The notes under the pieces were generated by a model. The model had not been told where the DNA came from. It worked only from the letters and a program-made list of their open reading frames with translations, and did no database searches. 64,000 nt of DNA from Pseudomonas sp. UMAB-08 (GTDB lineage: Bacteria > Pseudomonadota > Gammaproteobacteria > Pseudomonadales > Pseudomonadaceae): positions 1 through 64,000 of the forward strand of contig NZ_LT607434.1 of NCBI RefSeq assembly GCF_900095225.1, given 5' to 3'. Position numbers and translations under genes: made by a program. Positions 52,147-61,004 of this stretch are shown piece by piece. How positions within the stretch are numbered: position 1 is the stretch's first letter; the number at the start of each line of letters is the position of its first letter.

Positions 52147-53331
52147 TCAGACTGCCGCTGCCTGCTCCACCAACTCCGCAGGCGAGGTGATGCTGGTTTT
52201 GCCGCCCTTCGAACGGCCCGAGCTCAGGTACTCGGCAATCGACTCTTGGGTGACTTCCCCGAGGAAGACCCGCTCGGCGTCCATCACCGGCAACCATGAC
52301 CGATTGAACTCGTACATGCGCGACAGCAGGATCCGCAAGTGTTCGTCGAACGCGGCGGTAGCATTGAATTCGCGCAGGTACTGTGCGCAGGTGCCTTGCT
52401 GACGGTGCAGGTCGCGGCGGCGGACATAGCCCAGACCTTTGTTATCCGCATCGGTGACGACCACGTAGCGGCGGTCGAGTTCGTCCATCAATTCCAGCGC
52501 TTCGGCCACCGGGGTTTCCGGGCTGACGGAGGGCGCATTGTCGGCAGCGTCTTCGGCGCGGACCAACAGCAGGCGTTTGAGCGTGCTGTCCTGACCCACG
52601 AAATTGCTGACGAAATCGTCTGCAGGGTGTGCCAGCAAGGTGTCTGGATGATCGAACTGAATCAGCTTGCCGCCGCGGAAAATCGCGATCTTGTCGCCCA
52701 GCTTGATGGCTTCGTCGATGTCGTGGCTGACCATTATCACAGTCTTGTTCAGCGCCCGTTGCATCTCGAAGAACTCGTTCTGAATCATTTCGCGGTTGAT
52801 CGGGTCGACCGCGCCGAAGGGTTCGTCCATCAGCAACAAGGGGGCATCGGCCGCCAGCGCACGAATCACGCCGATCCGCTGTTGCTGACCGCCGGACAAC
52901 TCACGTGGGTAGCGATTCAGGTACTGTTTGGGCTCAAGCTTGATCATGCTCATCAGCTCGCGAGCGCGGTCGTGGCACTTCTGTTTGTCCCAGCCCAGCA
53001 AACGCGGAACGATGGTTATGTTTTCTTCGATGGTCATGTTCGGGAACAGACCAATCTGCTGAATCACGTAGCCGATATTGCGACGCAGGGTCACAGCATC
53101 CAGGTCGGCGGTGTCTTCACCGTTGATCAACACCTTGCCTGAGGTCGGCATGATCAGCCGGTTGATCATTTTCAGCGTGGTGCTTTTGCCGCAACCCGAG
53201 GGCCCGAGGAATACACAGATCTCGCCTTCGTTGACGGTCAAGCTCACGGAATCCACGGCGGTGACGTCTTTGCCATTGGTGTGAAACGTCTTGGTCAGGT
53301 TCTGAAGTTCGATCATTTGCTTTGGATTCAT
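52147..53331 (-). CDS. opuCA: Osmoprotectant ABC importer ATPase with CBS domains
   Basis: A 394-residue ATPase started at MNPKQMIELQNLTK; an ATG one codon upstream overlaps the preceding stop (ATGATGA). Walker A FLGPSGCGKSTTL, Q-loop VIQQIGLFP, signature LSGGQQQR, Walker B LLLMDEPFGAVDP, H-loop MVSHD. The C-terminal part (about 265-380) holds tandem CBS-like units (ALELMDELDRRYVVVTD, FNRSWLPVMDAERVFLGEV), as in OpuCA proteins that sense ionic strength. Last gene of a four-gene unit for betaine/choline-type solutes. Confidence 0.92.
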   Translation of the reverse strand: MNPKQMIELQNLTKTFHTNGKDVTAVDSVSLTVNEGEICVFLGPSGCGKSTTLKMINRLIMPTSGKVLINGEDTADLDAVTLRRNIGYVIQQIGLFPNMTIEENITIVPRLLGWDKQKCHDRARELMSMIKLEPKQYLNRYPRELSGGQQQRIGVIRALAADAPLLLMDEPFGAVDPINREMIQNEFFEMQRALNKTVIMVSHDIDEAIKLGDKIAIFRGGKLIQFDHPDTLLAHPADDFVSNFVGQDSTLKRLLLVRAEDAADNAPSVSPETPVAEALELMDELDRRYVVVTDADNKGLGYVRRRDLHRQQGTCAQYLREFNATAAFDEHLRILLSRMYEFNRSWLPVMDAERVFLGEVTQESIAEYLSSGRSKGGKTSITSPAELVEQAAAV

Positions 53332-53984
53332 CATTTCAATAGACCTTTTGGAGTCAGCGTGCGTTGCAGCCATTGCAGAAGCAGGTCGGCGAAGATGGCC
53401 AGAAGACTGACCAGTACGGCGCCGACGATCAGCATCGACATATCGCTGCGGCTGATTGAAGCGAGAATAAGTACACCCAGACCACCGGCACCGATGGTCG
53501 CGGCGATGGTCATAACGCCAATGTTCATCACCACGGCAGTGCGCACCCCGGCGAGAATCACCGGCACGGCGATGGGCAATTCGACCATGCGCAGGCGCTG
53601 ACCGAAGGTCATGCCGATGCCTTTGGCCGCTTCGCGAATGCCCGGTTCGACACCAGTGAGTGCCAGGTAGGTGTTACGCATGATCGGTAGCAGCGAGTAC
53701 AGAAACACGGCGGTGATTGCCGGCATCGGCCCCAGCCCCTGACCGAACTTCGAATAGAACGGCAGCAACAAGCCGAACAGGGCAATCGAGGGCACGGTGA
53801 GCAACACCGTGGCACTGGCTTGCAGCGGACCGGCCAGTGCCGGAAAACGTGTCATTAATACGCCCAACGGGACGCCGACCACGATGGCCAGGGTCACGGC
53901 GATCCCGACCAGGGTGATGTGCTGCCAGGTCAGGTGCAGGACCAGCGGCCAGTCCAGGTGGGAGAAGGTGCTGAAGATATTCAT
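53331..53984 (-). CDS. opuCB: Osmoprotectant ABC importer permease
   Basis: A 217-residue permease with about five to six TM helices. The EAA loop is GVEPGIREAAKGIGMTFGQRL..VELPIAVPVILAG. It starts MNIFSTFSHLDW at the ATGA shared with the binding-protein gene and its stop overlaps the opuCA start. Paired with the permease at 54920. Confidence 0.9.
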   Translation of the reverse strand: MNIFSTFSHLDWPLVLHLTWQHITLVGIAVTLAIVVGVPLGVLMTRFPALAGPLQASATVLLTVPSIALFGLLLPFYSKFGQGLGPMPAITAVFLYSLLPIMRNTYLALTGVEPGIREAAKGIGMTFGQRLRMVELPIAVPVILAGVRTAVVMNIGVMTIAATIGAGGLGVLILASISRSDMSMLIVGAVLVSLLAIFADLLLQWLQRTLTPKGLLK

Positions 53985-54904
53985 TGCTTCTCCTTATTGT
54001 CTTGGGAGACAGGGTGCAGTGGGTGCTCGCGCAGGAAATCCGCGGCAACGACGGAGGGGCTGTCATGATCGACATCGACCCGCGCATTGAGCGCGCGCAT
54101 GGTGGTGTCATCCAGCAGTTCGGCCAGCGGCTTTAGCTGCGCGGCGAGGTCCGGATGAGCGTTCAGGTATTCCTGGCGAATCACCGGTGCAGCGGTGTAG
54201 TCCGGGAAGTAATGCTTGTCGTCTTCGAGCAGCTTGAGCTGGAACGCGTTCAGGCGTCCGTCCGTGGTGTAGACCAGCCCGGCGAAGACCTGGCCGTTAC
54301 GCAGCGCGGTATAGACCAGCCCGGCATCCATCTGGCGGATGCTCTCGCGGTTCAGGTTCATGTCGTATTGCTTGACCATCCCAATCAAGCCATCGGAACG
54401 GTTGGCGAACTCGGTGTCCAGCGCAACGATGTGTTTGTCTTTCACCTCGTCTTTCAGGACGCTGCTCAGGTCGCTGATGGTGTTGATCTGCGGATACTGG
54501 TCAGCGATTTTTTTCGGCAACGCCAACGCGTAGGTGTTGCTGAATTTCGACGGCGAGAGCCATACCAGCCCCTTCTTCGCGTCCAGCGTTTTGACCCGTT
54601 CAAAGGTCTGCGCGCTATCGAGCTTTTCGTCGACATGGTTGTAATTCACCAGGGACACCCCGGTGTACTCCCAGATCAAATCCAGTTGCCCGCTTTCTTG
54701 CGCGCTGCGCGCCAGATTGCTACCCAGGCCACCGGTCACTCGAACGTCGTAGCCCTTGGTGCGCAAATACTGCGCGGTGAGTTCCGCGAGGATTGTTTGC
54801 TCGGTGAACACTCGGGCACCGATGCGGATTACCGGCTTTTCAGCCGCGTGGGCAAATCCCGAGAGCAGCAAGGCAAAGCCTATAAATAAGCATGATCTTT
54901 TCAT
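53981..54904 (-). CDS. opuCC: Osmoprotectant ABC importer periplasmic binding protein
   Basis: A 307-residue OpuAC-family binding protein from MKRSCLFIGFALLLSG, with signal peptide ending FAHA; a longer in-frame ATG is five residues upstream. IRIGARVFTEQTILAELTAQYL and LDLIWEYTGVSLVNY are typical of quaternary-amine binders (OpuCC/OsmF). No lipobox is evident, unlike Gram-positive OpuCC. Overlaps the next permease by 4 bp. Confidence 0.9.
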   Translation of the reverse strand: MKRSCLFIGFALLLSGFAHAAEKPVIRIGARVFTEQTILAELTAQYLRTKGYDVRVTGGLGSNLARSAQESGQLDLIWEYTGVSLVNYNHVDEKLDSAQTFERVKTLDAKKGLVWLSPSKFSNTYALALPKKIADQYPQINTISDLSSVLKDEVKDKHIVALDTEFANRSDGLIGMVKQYDMNLNRESIRQMDAGLVYTALRNGQVFAGLVYTTDGRLNAFQLKLLEDDKHYFPDYTAAPVIRQEYLNAHPDLAAQLKPLAELLDDTTMRALNARVDVDHDSPSVVAADFLREHPLHPVSQDNKEKQ

Positions 54905-54919
54905 TGGAATTCCTTTCAA

Positions 54920-55633
54920 TCAGCGGGTCAGACCGCGTTCCAGCCAGAGTCGGCTCGCCAGTGTCACCACGCCATCAAGCAGCAGTGCGAGCAAGGCGGT
55001 ACACGCTGCGCCGAGCAGCAGCTGCGGCTGATTGTTCAAGGCGATGCCGGGGAAAATCAGACTGCCCAGGCTGTTGGCGCCAATCAGAAAGGCCAACGGG
55101 GCCGTCCCGACATTGATCGCCAAGGCCACCCGCACACCGCCAATGATGATAGGTACGGCATTCGGCAACTCGACACGCAGCAGCACTTGGGTGGGTGTCA
55201 TGCCGATGCCGACGGCGGCTTCCTTGAGTGAACCCTGAACATTTTTCAGGCCTTCATAGGTGTTGCGCACGATAGGCAACAATGAGGCGAGGAACAGGGC
55301 GAAGATGGCCGGTCCGCTGCCAATCCCGAGAATCCCAAGGGCAATGGCCAGCACGGCGAGAGGTGGGACGGTGTTACCAATATTGAAGATCTGCATGAAA
55401 CGTTCGGCGCGGCCAACCATGTTCGGTCGGCTGAGGGCAATGCCAGCCGGGATTCCGACTACCAGGGCCGCCAACATTGAAACCATCACTAGAATCAGAT
55501 GGGCTTGCAGATAGAACAACAGATCGTCTTGGTACTGTTCGATGGTACTGATGCCGATCCAGTGGATCAGCAGGGCCAGAAATGCGATGACAACCGCACC
55601 TCCCAATAGCCCCTTGCCATAGCGATTAGCCAC
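54920..55633 (-). CDS. opuCD: Osmoprotectant ABC importer permease
   Basis: A 237-residue permease. I start at GTG 55633 because AAGGAG precedes it and the protein then opens VANRYGKGLLGGAVV with a membrane helix; the longer frame to 55762 adds 43 residues without homology-like features. EAA loop: GSLKEAAVGIGMTPTQVLLRVELPNAVP. First gene of the opuC unit; a TTGACG 17 bp before TGTGTT further upstream is a weak promoter candidate. Confidence 0.85.
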   Translation of the reverse strand: MANRYGKGLLGGAVVIAFLALLIHWIGISTIEQYQDDLLFYLQAHLILVMVSMLAALVVGIPAGIALSRPNMVGRAERFMQIFNIGNTVPPLAVLAIALGILGIGSGPAIFALFLASLLPIVRNTYEGLKNVQGSLKEAAVGIGMTPTQVLLRVELPNAVPIIIGGVRVALAINVGTAPLAFLIGANSLGSLIFPGIALNNQPQLLLGAACTALLALLLDGVVTLASRLWLERGLTR

Positions 55634-55964
55634 AGGCGGACTCCTTATTTCAGTCGGCAAACGCGTTGCAAGGCCGGCCAATACTGGCAGCACACAAACG
55701 TTCGCGAAGAGCAGCGGGTGGGTCGCCGGTAAGGGTTTAACCTCGGCGAAAACACAAGCCATAAGCGCAGCTTCGTCAAGCTAACTTGCTGAATTTTCAG
55801 CCCCTGACGTTGGCTGTAACAGGGGAGTGGACGTCTCCACAGCCTGAAAGGTTCCCACGAAAGACACTATTTCGCCACCTTTGATCGACTGAGCGGTTCG
55901 GTTATTGCATCAATTTGGGCTATAATCGGCGTCCTTTTTTGAATCACCTGCCAGGCGATTTCCC
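55634..55964. other. Intergenic control region between opuCD and prfC
   Basis: 330 bp between divergent genes. On the plus strand TATAAT at 55921-55926 with a TTCGGT about 18 bp upstream is the likely prfC promoter; an AGGCGA site precedes the prfC ATG. CCCCTG/CAGGGG arms near 55801 form a small dyad of unknown role. Confidence 0.5.
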
Positions 55965-57548
55965 ATGACCAACCAGGCCGCCGAAGTCGCGAAACGCCGC
56001 ACTTTCGCCATTATTTCCCACCCGGATGCGGGTAAGACCACCATCACTGAAAAGTTGCTGTTGATGGGTAAGGCCATTGCTATCGCCGGCACGGTGAAGT
56101 CACGTAAATCCGACCGCCACGCGACGTCCGACTGGATGGAGATGGAGAAACAGCGCGGGATTTCCATCACCACATCGGTCATGCAGTTCCCGTATCGCGA
56201 TCACATGATCAACCTGCTCGACACCCCGGGCCACGAAGACTTCTCCGAAGACACCTACCGCACCCTGACGGCAGTGGACTCGGCATTGATGGTGCTCGAT
56301 GGTGGTAAAGGCGTCGAACCACGGACCATTGCGTTGATGGATGTCTGCCGTTTGCGCGACACCCCTATCATCAGCTTTATCAACAAACTCGACCGCGACA
56401 TCCGCGACCCGATCGAACTGCTCGACGAAATCGAAGCCGTCCTGAAGATCAAGGCCGCGCCGATCACCTGGCCCATCGGCTGCTACCGCGACTTCAAGGG
56501 CGTGTACCACCTGGCCGACGACTACATCATTGTCTACACCGCCGGTCACGGTCATGAGCGTACCGACGTCAAGATCATCGAAAAACTTGATTCGGATGAA
56601 GCCCGCGCCCACTTGGGTGATGAGTACAAACGCTTCGTCGATCAACTGGAACTGGTGCAGGGCGCCTGCCACACGTTCAATCAGCAGGAGTTCCTCGACG
56701 GCCAGTTGACCCCGGTGTTCTTCGGTACCGCGCTGGGTAACTTCGGTGTCGATCACGTACTGGACGCAGTTGTGAACTGGGCACCCAAGCCGTTGGCCCG
56801 GGTTGCCAACGAGCGCACGGTAGAACCGAACGAAGAAAAATTCAGCGGCTTCGTGTTCAAGATTCAAGCGAACATGGACCCTAAGCACCGTGACCGTATC
56901 GCTTTCATGCGTATCTGTTCGGGCCGCTATGACAAAGGCATGAAGATGCGCCACGTGCGTCTGGGTAAAGAAGTGCGGATCGGCGACGCGCTGACGTTCT
57001 TCTCTTCCGAGCGTGAACAACTGGAAGAAGCCTACGCTGGCGACATCATCGGCCTGCACAACCACGGCACGATCCAGATTGGTGACACCTTCACCGAAGG
57101 CGAGAACCTGGGCTTCACCGGTATCCCGCACTTCGCCCCGGAACTGTTCCGTCGCGTACGCCTGAAGGACCCGCTCAAGTCCAAGCAATTGCGTCAGGGC
57201 TTGCAGCAACTGGCCGAAGAAGGCGCCACGCAGGTGTTCTTCCCGACGCGCAGCAACGACATCATCCTCGGCGCCGTGGGCGTTCTGCAGTTCGATGTGG
57301 TTGCCAGCCGCCTGAAGGAAGAATACAAGGTCGAGTGCGCCTACGAACCGATCACCGTGTGGTCAGCCCGCTGGATTGAATGCAGCGACAAGAAGAAGCT
57401 CGAAGAATTCCAGATCAAGGCCGTGGAAAACCTTGCAGTCGATGGCGGCGGTCACCTGACCTACCTGGCACCGACCCGGGTCAACCTGGCCCTGATGGAA
57501 GAGCGCTGGCCTGATGTGAAATTCCGCGCAACGCGCGAGCATCACTGA
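55965..57548 (+). CDS. prfC: Peptide chain release factor 3
   Basis: A 527-residue translational GTPase that recycles RF1/RF2 from the ribosome. G1 is ISHPDAGKTTITEKLL, then the RF3-type SDWMEMEKQRGISI switch, G3 DTPGHEDFSEDTYR, and G4 NKLDRD. Domains II and III follow (about 290 on). Length and motifs are canonical. Confidence 0.98.
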   Translation: MTNQAAEVAKRRTFAIISHPDAGKTTITEKLLLMGKAIAIAGTVKSRKSDRHATSDWMEMEKQRGISITTSVMQFPYRDHMINLLDTPGHEDFSEDTYRTLTAVDSALMVLDGGKGVEPRTIALMDVCRLRDTPIISFINKLDRDIRDPIELLDEIEAVLKIKAAPITWPIGCYRDFKGVYHLADDYIIVYTAGHGHERTDVKIIEKLDSDEARAHLGDEYKRFVDQLELVQGACHTFNQQEFLDGQLTPVFFGTALGNFGVDHVLDAVVNWAPKPLARVANERTVEPNEEKFSGFVFKIQANMDPKHRDRIAFMRICSGRYDKGMKMRHVRLGKEVRIGDALTFFSSEREQLEEAYAGDIIGLHNHGTIQIGDTFTEGENLGFTGIPHFAPELFRRVRLKDPLKSKQLRQGLQQLAEEGATQVFFPTRSNDIILGAVGVLQFDVVASRLKEEYKVECAYEPITVWSARWIECSDKKKLEEFQIKAVENLAVDGGGHLTYLAPTRVNLALMEERWPDVKFRATREHH

Positions 57549-57601
57549 TAACCAGTACCCCCTATTATGCAGGCGTGAGCGGGAGACGCATGTCTCTCGA
57601 T

Positions 57602-57632
57602 GAAAGCAGTCGTCCTTCAGGCGACTGCTTTC
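57602..57632. terminator. Hairpin between convergent prfC and lysR-type gene
   Basis: GAAAGCAGTCG with perfect 11-bp complement CGACTGCTTTC and a 9-base loop. It ends at the stop codon of the LysR gene and lies 54 bp after prfC; a single hairpin probably serves both. Confidence 0.65.
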
Positions 57633-58527
57633 ACGCCGCATACCCCGCCAGTTTTTTCTGAATAAAATCCAGAAAGCATTGAATACGCAGCGCCAACTGC
57701 GAATTTCGGTAATACACCGCATGGATCGGTTGCCGATGGCCGCTGTTAGCTTCCGGCAGGACAACCACCAGCCGCCCGAGGCGGATATCTTCGTGGGTCA
57801 TGAAGTGGGAAAGGCAGACAATGCCCTCCCCGGCCAACGCCAACTGACGCAAGGTCTCGCCACTGGAGGCGGACATCGCGGGCTGGATCTGCAATCGATC
57901 ACCCTCAGCGTGACGCAACGGCCAATGGTTCAGGCTTTCTGTCTGGGTAAAGCCGAGCAAGGCATGGCTTGCCAGCGCTTCAACCGTGGCCGGAGTGCCA
58001 TGCTGTTTCAGGTAGGCGGGGCTGGCAAGAATGTTCAGCGGGCTGCTGCCCAATGAGCGCGCATGCAGCGTCGAGTCGGCCAGGGTGCCAATACGAATCG
58101 CCACATCAGTGCTTTGTTCAAGCAAGTCGATGATCAGGTCGTTGCTGTTCAGTTCCAGCAGAATGTCCGGGTACAGCCTGCGGAACTCGGCAACGTAAGG
58201 CACCACCGCATGCAGCATGAACGGCGACGCAGCATTAATCCGTAAACGCCCGGAGGGCACCTGCTGGCGCAGAGACAGCCGCTCTTCAAGCTCATCCATC
58301 TGCGCCAGAATCTGCTTGGCTTTTTCGAGGAAGAATTTGCCCTCTTCTGTCAGATCCATGCGCCGTGTGGTGCGATTGATCAGGGTGGTTTCCAGCTTCG
58401 CCTCAAGCCGCGACAAGGTCCTGCTGATGGCCGAAGGGGTTTGCCCAACTTGCTCGGCAGCAGCGGATATCGAACCGCTCTCAATCACCGAAACGAATAC
58501 CTGCAACTCATCTGATCTGGCTTTCAC
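57631..58527 (-). CDS. LysR-family transcriptional regulator
   Basis: A 298-residue LTTR. The HTH has GSISAAAEQVGQTPSAISRTLSRLEAKL, followed by a linker helix KAKQILAQMDELEERLSL and a substrate domain. It belongs by pattern to the AaeR/DsdC-like group that often controls neighbouring quinone reductases or efflux. It is upstream of mdaB on the same strand orientation but read away, separated by 121 bp; control of mdaB is a reasonable guess only. Confidence 0.9.
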   Translation of the reverse strand: MKARSDELQVFVSVIESGSISAAAEQVGQTPSAISRTLSRLEAKLETTLINRTTRRMDLTEEGKFFLEKAKQILAQMDELEERLSLRQQVPSGRLRINAASPFMLHAVVPYVAEFRRLYPDILLELNSNDLIIDLLEQSTDVAIRIGTLADSTLHARSLGSSPLNILASPAYLKQHGTPATVEALASHALLGFTQTESLNHWPLRHAEGDRLQIQPAMSASSGETLRQLALAGEGIVCLSHFMTHEDIRLGRLVVVLPEANSGHRQPIHAVYYRNSQLALRIQCFLDFIQKKLAGYAA

Positions 58528-58648
58528 TGTTGTCTTCCACTCAAAACAGTCTAGATATTAGCGCTGTTTTCAGCAAAAAAGATCCCTTGCGCCTGACGAG
58601 GGGGGATTGCGGACAAGCCTGCTTCTACACCGTGCGAGCGACCGCGCT

Positions 58649-59233
58649 TCAGAGACCAAACACCGTGGCCAGATGCTGCTCGTAACGCCCCACATCCGCC
58701 TTGATGGCCGGGACTTTCATCACGTCGACAGAGAGGAACGTCGACAGCGCTGTCAGGCCCAAAAACTCGTTGGCTTTATGGAAAGGGAAATAAACCGCGT
58801 CCACACCTTTCCCTTCGAAGAAATCGCTCGGGTCATCGAATGCTTGCTGCGGCGCGTTCCAGGTCGCGGAAATCATGTACTGCTTACCCTGCAATAGACC
58901 ACCGCTGCCGTATTTCTGCGACGCGTCGGAACGGGTCCGACCGTCGTTGGCGTAAAGGCTGCCATGACCTTCGGTGAACACTTCATCGACGTACTTCTTC
59001 ACGGTCCACGGCGCACCCATCCACCAGCCCGGCATCTGGTAAATGATCACATCGGCCCAGAGAAATTTGACCACTTCTTCGGCCACGTCATAGCCAGCAT
59101 CGATTTGGGTTTCTTTGACATCAAACCCGGAGCGATCAAGGAAGGCCAGCGCCGCGTTGTGCAAAGTGGCGTTGTACAAACCCTCGGAGTGAGCGAATTT
59201 TTTGCCGCCGTTCAATAGCAGAATTTTTTTCAT
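58649..59233 (-). CDS. mdaB: NAD(P)H:quinone oxidoreductase (MdaB-like flavodoxin fold)
   Basis: A 194-residue flavoprotein from MKKILLLNGGKKFAHSEG, a Rossmann-like flavodoxin-2 fold. IYQMPGWWMGAPWTVKKYVDEVF is the FMN/FAD and dimer motif, and LLQGKQYMISATWNAPQQAF completes the active site. Two-electron reduction of quinones protects against redox cycling. The ORF runs upstream to 59371 but those 46 residues have no family character. It shares a neighbourhood with a LysR gene. Confidence 0.92.
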   Translation of the reverse strand: MKKILLLNGGKKFAHSEGLYNATLHNAALAFLDRSGFDVKETQIDAGYDVAEEVVKFLWADVIIYQMPGWWMGAPWTVKKYVDEVFTEGHGSLYANDGRTRSDASQKYGSGGLLQGKQYMISATWNAPQQAFDDPSDFFEGKGVDAVYFPFHKANEFLGLTALSTFLSVDVMKVPAIKADVGRYEQHLATVFGL

Positions 59234-59545
59234 GGGTATCTCATCAGTATTCAATGGCAAGCCGCAGTGCAGACGCGCTTGATTTAGGAGGTTACAAATT
59301 GACTGACGGCAGAATACCGATGAGACCGCGAATGAATAAGCCGCAGCCGGGCAAAATACTTTTGATTTCAACGCACGAATAGCGCTCAGATTATTGCTGC
59401 AGTGTTTTTAAGCCTCAAGTGCGGGCTCCGCGTTTCTGGATACTTCAGTGTCGAGCACAGACAATTGCCCCCGACATAACCGCCCTATGGTGTCCGAGCG
59501 CGGCCTGCACCGTCTGACACCCGCGCCCCTAACCCTGGAGTTGTC
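59234..59545. other. Intergenic region between mdaB and the cupin gene
   Basis: About 310 bp between divergently transcribed genes, presumably holding both promoters. I see no strong promoter hexamer pair and no conserved hairpin. Confidence 0.4.
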
Positions 59546-59890
59546 ATGTCTGCGCCTATTACCGTTCTTCGCGATACTCACCCACTGCCCCTGCTTGACG
59601 CCTGCAAATGGGAAAAGCTCGAAGGTGACCCGCACACCGTCAACCTCAACGCTTACACCTCCGAGGATGGCAGCAAGATCATGGGCACCTGGATCTGCAC
59701 CCCAGGCAAGTGGCGAGTGGATTATGTGAAGTGGGAGTACTGCCATTTCCAGGAAGGCTACTGCATCATCACCCCTGACGGTATGGCGCCGATCCACCTG
59801 CGGGCGGGCGATATTTTTATTGTAGAGCCTGGAATGAAGGGGACGTGGGAGGTGGTTGAGACTGTGCGCAAGTATTTTGTTTTTGCTTGA
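59546..59890 (+). CDS. Small cupin-domain protein
   Basis: A 114-residue single-domain cupin. Start ATG with GGAG 7 bp upstream. WEYCHFQEGYCIITPDG and IHLRAGDIFIVEPGMKGTWEV match EutQ-like (Cupin_3/DUF861) proteins. The usual metal-binding His set is incomplete (one His in the first motif, Glu in EGYC), so it may be a sugar- or ethanolamine-type cupin without catalysis. Function unknown. Confidence 0.85.
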   Translation: MSAPITVLRDTHPLPLLDACKWEKLEGDPHTVNLNAYTSEDGSKIMGTWICTPGKWRVDYVKWEYCHFQEGYCIITPDGMAPIHLRAGDIFIVEPGMKGTWEVVETVRKYFVFA

Positions 59891-60232
59891 ACAGCTCTTT
59901 ATCGATCAGCGTCGCTCATGGCGAAAGCATCGGCAGTAAATAGCTGGATCAGCAGACCGGAGAGGTCCAGCGACGGCTGAACGTGGAACGCTGGCCGCGC
60001 GAGGCGCTCGAAAATGAGTGCCTCGCACGACCCCCGAGTGCCATCGGACGCTGCCGATCACTTCCAGGCTCGGACCACCACCAACCACATCGGCTTTCAG
60101 GATTGACTTCGAGCCACAAACCACTAGCTGCGCATTCGAATGTAGCCTCATAGCGCTTCGGTTTGAGGCCCACTCCAGCCGCCCATCTCGAGTAATGCCT
60201 TCATGATCGGCGTGCGCCCCGCGAGCCTGCAA
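59891..60232. other. Stretch without a supportable gene
   Basis: About 340 bp. Open frames on both strands (for example a 74-codon frame on the minus strand) match no family and have no ribosome site. It may be decayed DNA downstream of the bufferin-like gene, where bufB and bufC would normally be. Confidence 0.4.
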
Positions 60233-60679
60233 TTACACCGGTTTGAAAGTGCCCATGCCGCATGGCGTCTTGCTGCTGGTGAAAGTCCCGGCGGGGCATT
60301 TTTCCTGGCATTGGATTGGTAGTCCATTGCTTGGGTCCGCGCCCGCTTTGCAATCGTTATGACCAGCCATCACCACGCCGTAACATTACTTCATGGCACC
60401 TGATTTCATGGCCCCAGGAGCCATGGTGTCAGCTGCCATAGCGCCAGCAGCTTTAGTGTCAGCGGCCATGGAGCCCGGAGCCATGGTATCAGCCGCCATG
60501 GCACCAGCCGCTTTAGTGCCCGCCGCCATAGAGCCATGAGCCATAGTATCAGCCGCCATGGCACCAGCAGCTTTGGTGCCAGCCGCCATAGCGCCAGGGG
60601 CCATACTGTCAGCCGCCATGGCGCCAGTGGCCATCGAAGAGAAAGCGAGTGCCACGGCAACGAGTTTAAGGATGTTCAT
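60233..60679 (-). pseudogene. Bufferin/DUF2282-like exported protein, split by an in-frame TAA
   Basis: From ATG 60679 (GGAG upstream) the frame gives a signal peptide (MNILKLVAVALAFSSMAT...), a 20-residue repeat array rich in Ala, Met, Gly and a TAA at 60386-60388. In the same frame, immediately after the TAA, it continues CYGVVMAGHNDCKAGAD...IQCQEKCPAG...TPCGMGTFKPV and stops at 60233. CYGV..AG.NDC.AG is the hallmark of DUF2282/bufferin-type metallophores, copper-buffering ribosomally made peptides whose Cys are modified by BufB/BufC. The TAA stands where this family usually has Glu/Gln/Lys before Cys. No bufB (DUF692) or bufC lies nearby. A decayed copy is the simplest view; stop readthrough is an alternative. 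Confidence 0.6.
60389..60625 (-). repeat. 60-bp coding tandem repeat, nearly four units
   Basis: Encodes GAMAADSMAPGAMAAGTKAA, then two close copies and a fourth of 19 residues (consensus GAMAADTMAPGSMAAGTKAA). Units differ by a few substitutions. It lies between signal peptide and Cys domain of the bufferin-like gene. Such arrays vary in number by slippage and may be a tether or metal-tolerant spacer. Confidence 0.85.
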
Positions 60680-60756
60680 GATGACTTCTCCAGAGCAATG
60701 AGGGGTAGTCCGCATGCCAGTGCCCTCGAGCACTGTACGTGCGATCCGTAAGGTAG

Positions 60757-60782
60757 TTCGCCGACACTCGCCATCTGGTTAC
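60757..60782 (-). promoter_or_regulatory. ECF promoter of the bufferin-like gene
   Basis: On the minus strand GTAACC, 16 bp, CGAA, followed by CTACC. This is the GTAACC-N16-CGAA pattern reported for Caulobacter SigF promoters as I recall. The start would lie about 70 nt before the ATG at 60679. The copy in front of the sigma gene shares GTAACCAGA and CGAACTAC. Confidence 0.75.
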
Positions 60783-60946
60783 AGCGATCTGGAAATATTT
60801 TTTCGAACGTTTTATCTGGTCTGCACCCTCAACCCCGGCAAGAATGTTTGCGGCTTTAGCGTAATCAACGCTCTCTGCGGCTTCGATACCCACTCGCTGC
60901 GAGATGGCCAGCGGAAGGCCGTGCTAAAAAATACTTCACCTATTGT

Positions 60947-60972
60947 GTAACCAGAGCGAGCGATGGACCGAA
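60947..60972 (+). promoter_or_regulatory. ECF promoter of the sigma gene, overlapping its first ATG
   Basis: GTAACC, 16 bp, CGAA followed by CTAC. The core ends within codons 3-4 counted from ATG 60963, so transcripts from it begin near 60978 and cannot contain that ATG. The next in-frame ATG, 61005, is therefore the likely start. Confidence 0.75.
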
Positions 60973-61004
60973 CTACACATAACGAGTCGTTGCGCAGCCG
61001 CGAA

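Noticed and set aside
56100..57209. 369-codon minus-strand frame inside prfC
   Set aside because: Antisense of the conserved RF3 GTPase; no family features.
59949..60173. 74-codon minus-strand ORF
   Set aside because: No family match by eye, unusual composition and overlapped by other equally open frames.
60389..60625. CRISPR array
   Set aside because: The repeats are contiguous 60-bp coding units with no spacers, in frame with a signal peptide.
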